In this document: positions 8,570-12,177 of the stretch, piece by piece | Numbering within the stretch: the first letter of the stretch is position 1 | Layout: the number at the start of each line of letters is the position of its first letter | Source of the DNA: Jimgerdemannia flammicorona | Lineage: Eukaryota; Mucoromycota; Endogonomycetes; Endogonales; Endogonaceae | DNA: 12,177 nt | NCBI GenBank assembly: GCA_003990745.1 | Contig: RBNI01005747.1 | Location: 1 to 12,177, forward strand | Direction: 5' to 3' | Translations under genes and position numbers: made by a program | The notes under the pieces: generated by a model | The model's input: the letters and a program-made list of their open reading frames with translations, nothing else | Databases searched by the model: none | What the model was told of the DNA's origin: nothing

Positions 8570-9260
8570 ATGAACAGTATGACCAACATTTTCTCTTTGA
8601 ATGTGAATGAGTTAAGGGAATCTGGGTGGCACAAGAACATTTTTACTTGTCTCAAGGGATTGGAGGCTGATCTCTTTTCAGGATGTATGGTGTGAGGATG
8701 AGAATGATCAGGTGGAGTGGACTAGGGAATGGGGTGGGGCTACTGCTTGGTTTGGAAAAGTGGTGATTCTGGTGAGGAAGGGTAGAGGAGACTTGGGGGG
8801 AATTAGGAGCTGGGGTGATCACTTGGTCTGGGGAGACTGGCATCAGCCAGGGTGGGAGTCGTTGAGGGTTGGCTCTTGCTACTGCCCAGCAGTTAGAGGT
8901 GAGGGGATGACATGGATTAAGGTGCTGCTGGAGGAGGGTATTCTCTTGGAGGAAGGGGTTGATGTACTAGGTGGGGACTTTAATATGGTTTGGGATCAGC
9001 ATCTAGACAGAACTGATAGAGGGAGAAATGTAGGGGGGAGAAGTGGGGGTCTGGATGTATGGGAGGAGGTGGAGAATTTGAGCTCCTTAGGGGATATGGG
9101 CAGAACATGGTGGGGCAATACCAGAGTCTACACACATTGGGTGAATGGCTTGGATATGAGGATTGACTAGATTCTGATGGCTGAGTGTTGGGGTTCAGAC
9201 GTTTGGAAGACATTGGAGGTGAAGTGGTGCCCATGGTCTGATCACTGAGGACTGTTGGGG
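8570..9260 (+). pseudogene. AP-endonuclease-like (EEP) domain of copy R ORF2
   Basis: The catalytic landmarks are FSLNVN (first Asn), QDVWCED, GGDFNMVWD with the Asp at 8976-8978 and Asn at 8982-8984 intact, THWVNGLDMRID, and WCPWSDH followed by a TGA where copy L has Trp. NVNE replaces the usual N-x-N-G, consistent with a G-to-A change. The 5-nt loss near 8676 and stops at 9168 and 9246 break the reading frame. This copy keeps the Asp that copy L lost. Confidence 0.85.
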
Positions 9261-10139
9261 CAGGGACAGTTTGGGGGAAGTGGAGATGGACCCAGACATT
9301 GGTGCCTTAACTCCTCTCTGCTAGCTGAGAAGGGGTTATGGGACTCATGGATGGAGGACATTCAGGTGAAGGTTTTTATCTAGAGGCATGAGGGTTTGTC
9401 TGTGGGTGTCCGTTGGATGAGATTGAAAGAGACTGCGAAGGTCTATTGGGGAGGAGCTGGTAGAGAAGCTGGGAGGCAGAGAAGGAAGTGTATGAGGTGT
9501 GCTTCCAGGAGGTTGAGGAAACTGTAAATGAATTGGGCAGATTTGCTTACTTCTGATAGGGTGGAGGATTGGAGGATAGAGCAGGTGAAATTAGAGATAG
9601 TGGAACTGCAACAGGTGTTGAGAGAGGAGAAGGAGTCTCATATGTGAGGAATGGCTGCCAGGCTATGGTGGCAGGGGCTTGAGGAGGGTGAGTGGCCTAT
9701 TAGGTACTTGTCAAGACTCCTCAAAGCTAGGAGGGTATGACATCAGTGGGATGGGATCTTAGATGCTGAGGGGGACATGGTGCATGGTACATACCAAATC
9801 TTAGGGGTTTTGAAAGAGAGATGGCAGGGTTTGTAGAGTGAAGGGGAAGGGGGTACTGATGAGGAGGCAATTGAAGCTATACTAGAGGAGTGGGGGCTGC
9901 CGCAAGTAGCAGGACTGGGTGACTTGATCTTACTGGTGCAAGGAGTGGAGATCCAGAGTGTCCTTGCAGCAACTAAGCTTGGAATAGTGCCAGGGGAGGA
10001 TAGATTACTGTGGGACTTCTGGAAGATGATGGTGAAGATCTCTGGAGTTTTGGGTGAGATGGCTGCTCTCTGTGATCATGTTCTTCAAAGTGGTGAGTAG
10101 GTTGGAGAGCAGGACCTCAGGCTGCTAGCCTTATTGTAT

Positions 10140-10920
10140 AAAGACAAGGGGAGGAGAGAAGACTGGAAGAATTGGAGACTGATCATGCTTCTAATATGGA
10201 CAGGAAGATAGTGACTAAGGTGATTGTCGCAAGGCTGCAGAAAGTTGCCCAACAGGTACTGGGGGAGGAGCAGTGGGGCTTTGTTGGGTGCAGACTTATA
10301 AGGGATGGGACTGCATGGGTGCATGGTGTCATAGAAGGGGCCTGGGCTTGTGGACTGGATGGAAGGTTGATCTTTTTGGACCAGGAGAAGGCCTATGACT
10401 GTGTACAGCAGATTTGGCTGGGCAAGGTGTTAGATCAAATTGGTGTTCCCCCAAGATTTTGGGCTTCTATGTTGAATCTGCTAGAGAGCAGTTGGGTGGC
10501 ACTGATGTGTAATGGTCACTGAGGTTTGGCATTCTCCTTGGAAAGAGGAGTTCCTCAGGGGGACCCTCTGTCCTCTATTCTCTATACCCTTTTATTAGAG
10601 CCTTTGATGAATAGGATTCAATGGAAGGTGGCAGGGCTCTCTATATATGGTATAGTGTGGAAGGTGGGGGCCTTTGCTGACAACATGGTGGTTAGACTTG
10701 GGTCTGTAGCAGATGTCAAGGCACTTAAGGGGACAGTGGAATGGTATGAGGCTCACTCTTGGGTGAAGCTCAACTGGCATAAGTGTGAGACAATAGTGCT
10801 AGAGAATGGATTAGTGGGTGGGGATGTCATTGGAACAATTGTCCCTACTGGTGAGGTGGTGTAGTATCTGGGCATCTTCCTTTTGGTATATGGTTCTGTC
10901 TTACCATGAGTGTGGTGGGA
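10140..10920 (+). pseudogene. Reverse transcriptase core of copy R, active site FADN
   Basis: The motifs are LLYKDKGRREDWKNW, MDRKIVTKVIVARLQ, WGFVGCRLIRDG, FLDQEKAYD (Asp at 10379-10381), GVPQGDPLSSILY and FADNMV, in which the second Asp is Asn (AAC at 10682-10684). VKLNWHKCE and YLGIF follow. The Asp-to-Asn change sits in GAC-AAC, as expected if a CpG in GAC-GAC was deaminated on the opposite strand. Stops at 10523-10525 (in the CNGH-GLAF block) and 10862-10864 interrupt the core, and a 1-nt loss near 10192 breaks its N-terminal edge. It would be inactive even if translated. Confidence 0.9.
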
Positions 10921-12177
10921 GAGTAGGGTGACCATTTGGAGAGAGGCCCTTTGAGGTTGGGGAGGCCACCATATCTCTCTGGTGGGGCAGGTGTCAATTC
11001 TGAATATCTACTGATTTCCCAAGTTGTGGTATGTGGCCTATCACCTAGACTTTCTGGCTTAGGTGGTGAAGAGGCTGACGAAGGTGGCTAAAGATTGGAT
11101 TTGAGCAGGGAGGAGGTCCCAGGTCAGTTGGGATACTCTTGCAACACCTGTGGTCAGGAGAGGTCTTGGCCTTGTGAATTTCCCTAAGAGGTTGTACTGC
11201 TTGCGAGCCTGGTGGTTGAAGAGAGCTGCTGAACTACAGGGAGGGGGTTGGGTGCCACTGCTGCAGAAGGTATGGGAGATGAGGACCTCCCCTCAAGGGT
11301 CCTCAGGAGATATGCTCTCTTTGGTGGGGCTGAATAGAAATCAGCAGCTGTGGTTTAAGGGCTTTTGGTGGGGAGTGGTAGATGGAGCACACCAAATTGA
11401 CCTGCACTGGCTAGGCAATGAGGGAGAGGTGATGTGGGGGCCAGATATATGGCAATGGGATAGGCTGCTCCTGGGGGGTGCTCCACTTATTGAGTTTGAT
11501 ATTGGGGATAGAGTGGAGTGCCAGCAGGATCTTGGCCAGGATCTTTGGCCAAGTAACTGATAGGTGGCAGAGATTGGTGAGGAGTGGAACTTGGCAGGTA
11601 TCTGGTCTTAGAGTGCTGAGGTACAGAGGTGGCTTCCTTCCAAATTCTGGGTAGTATGGTGGTGAATGCTGCGGAGGAATGTCATGTTGAATTTCCATAC
11701 TGGGTATCTGGTAGATGGTGGCCATTTTGATTATAAGGAGTGTTACAATGTAGGGCAAGCTGGGGGACTTGTGCAGATACCAGAACATTGGCTGGGAGAG
11801 TGTGAGGTTTTGGGGAACTTTTGGGTAGAAATAGGAAATAGATTGAGTGTGGAGTGTAGGCCAGTGGCACTGGGAGAACTTGAGATCTCAGCTAGTGGGT
11901 AGTGTAGGTGATAGTTGGCTCACTATAGGGTGGGTGTTAGCAGTGTAGGTGGGCCTGGCTGGATATTGGCTTTTTGTATTTGAGGAGGGGTGGCAGATGA
12001 GGCTATGGAAGAAGATATTATGGTAGGAGAAGCTATTGGGGGATCTGCAGATGGGATGGTGGGTGGGCTGGGGTCCTCAGGGGGGGCAACATCATGGTTT
12101 AGTGGCAAGGATCTGTGAGCAGAGTGGTGGAAGGATAGAGATAGTGCTAGACAAAGTGGTCTTTCATCAGGAAGGAG
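10921..12177 (+). pseudogene. Connection region and Cys/His tail of copy R ORF2
   Basis: The blocks in order are SLVGQVSILN, FPKLWYVAYHLDF, RRGLGLVNFPKR, RAWWLKRAAELQ, WFKGFWWGVVDGAHQ, LLGGAPLIEFDIGD, QDLGQDLWPSN, KFWVVWW and LRRNVMLNF. The damaged zinc segment HFDYKEC..EHWLGEC follows; compared with copy L, the first two Cys are His and Tyr. After a shift near 11858 the tail aligns with copy L again (VGLAGYWLFVFEEG, then LVARICEQSGGR, then VVFHQEG) up to the window end. Stops are scattered throughout. About 100 nt of the element should follow beyond 12177. Confidence 0.75.

Larger units (their letters stand above)
1..12177. repeat. Large imperfect inverted repeat formed by the two LINE copies
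   Basis: Copy L (5298 to 1) and copy R (6431 to 12177) are the same family in opposite orientation, 5' ends facing, with arms of about 5.3 kb and more than 5.7 kb and a spacer of about 1.1 kb. The arms differ by many substitutions, several small indels and one deletion of about 540 nt in the left arm. The divergence argues for two independent insertions rather than a recent duplication-inversion. Confidence 0.85.
6431..12177 (+). mobile_element. LINE (non-LTR retrotransposon) copy R, near full length, decayed, cut by window end
   Basis: The second copy of the same LINE family is read on the plus strand: leader, ORF1 (to 8538), 31-nt gap, ORF2 (from 8570). It aligns colinearly with copy L except for about 540 nt of ORF1 that only this copy retains. 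Copy L indicates that about 100 nt of 3' end remain beyond 12177. Decay includes about 20 in-frame stops, at least five frameshifts and loss of an RT catalytic residue. It is almost free of CpG: in 10141-10740 I find a single one. Many differences from copy L are Arg-to-Trp, Arg-to-Gln or Asp-to-Asn, as expected from deamination. Confidence 0.9.
8570..12177 (+). pseudogene. LINE ORF2 (endonuclease-reverse transcriptase), copy R, disrupted and 3'-incomplete
   Basis: The start is the ATG at 8570, 31 nt after the ORF1 stop, reading NSMTNIFSLNVN. About 5 nt are missing near 8676-8678, which removes part of the LLQD strand and shifts the frame. The new frame continues to about 10192 with stops (9168, 9246 and others), and a 1-nt loss at LLNMDRK shifts it again. 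From there one frame carries RT and the connection region to about 11858, with stops at 10523, 10862 and later. A final shift leads to the Trp-rich tail, which runs off the window. Domain order matches copy L throughout. The linker includes EIQSVLAATKLGIVPGED, the conserved RT entry block. Confidence 0.88.

Noticed and set aside
1..12177. Perfect palindrome or recent segmental inversion
   Set aside because: The arms share only about 75% of residues in the RT core and differ by indels and a deletion of about 540 nt, so they are separate old insertions.
1..12177. CRISPR arrays, tRNA or rRNA genes, bacterial operons
   Set aside because: No regularly spaced short repeats, no tRNA-like or rRNA-like sequence was noticed, and all coding similarity is to eukaryotic retrotransposons.

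Overview
The window is repeat-only eukaryotic DNA and contains no recognisable host gene. It holds two decayed, nearly full-length copies of one LINE (non-LTR retrotransposon) family, arranged head to head. Copy L lies on the minus strand, about 5298 down to 1. Copy R lies on the plus strand, about 6431 to the end of the window. Between them are about 1.1 kb of AT-rich DNA containing a broken Ty1/copia fragment. A filamentous fungus with a large, repeat-rich, cytosine-methylated genome fits best, because of the copia sequence style, the very strong CpG depletion and the decay dominated by C-to-T and G-to-A changes. No diagnostic host gene is present, so the organism is an inference; a plant-like host cannot be strictly excluded.

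Each LINE copy has the same plan: a short 5' leader, ORF1 (Gly-rich N-terminus, RRM-like middle, acidic/coiled C-terminus), a gap of about 30 nt, then ORF2. ORF2 encodes an APE-type endonuclease, a linker, a reverse transcriptase and a C-terminal Cys/His zinc segment. Copy L runs through its 3' end: ORF2 stops at 65 and is followed by about 64 nt of 3' UTR with an AATAAA-like signal. Copy R is cut by the window edge roughly 100 nt before its expected end. Over a 108-residue RT stretch the copies share 81 residues (75%, hand alignment). They are therefore old, separate insertions and not a recent palindromic duplication.

Both copies are dead. Copy L has a disrupted endonuclease Asp, several frameshifts and stops, and an in-frame loss of about 540 nt in ORF1 that removes the RRM-like part. 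Copy R keeps that part and the endonuclease Asp, but its RT active site reads FADN instead of FADD, and it also has frameshifts and stops.

The centre (about 5299-6137) is a copia pol remnant: the end of the integrase region, a spacer and the start of the reverse transcriptase. It reads in a single frame interrupted only by stop codons. The next 300 bp or so is AT-rich with no clear identity and may be LTR-like. From 5207 to 6569 there is not one CpG. No new functional system is visible. The interest lies in the element's architecture and in how these copies decayed and nested.
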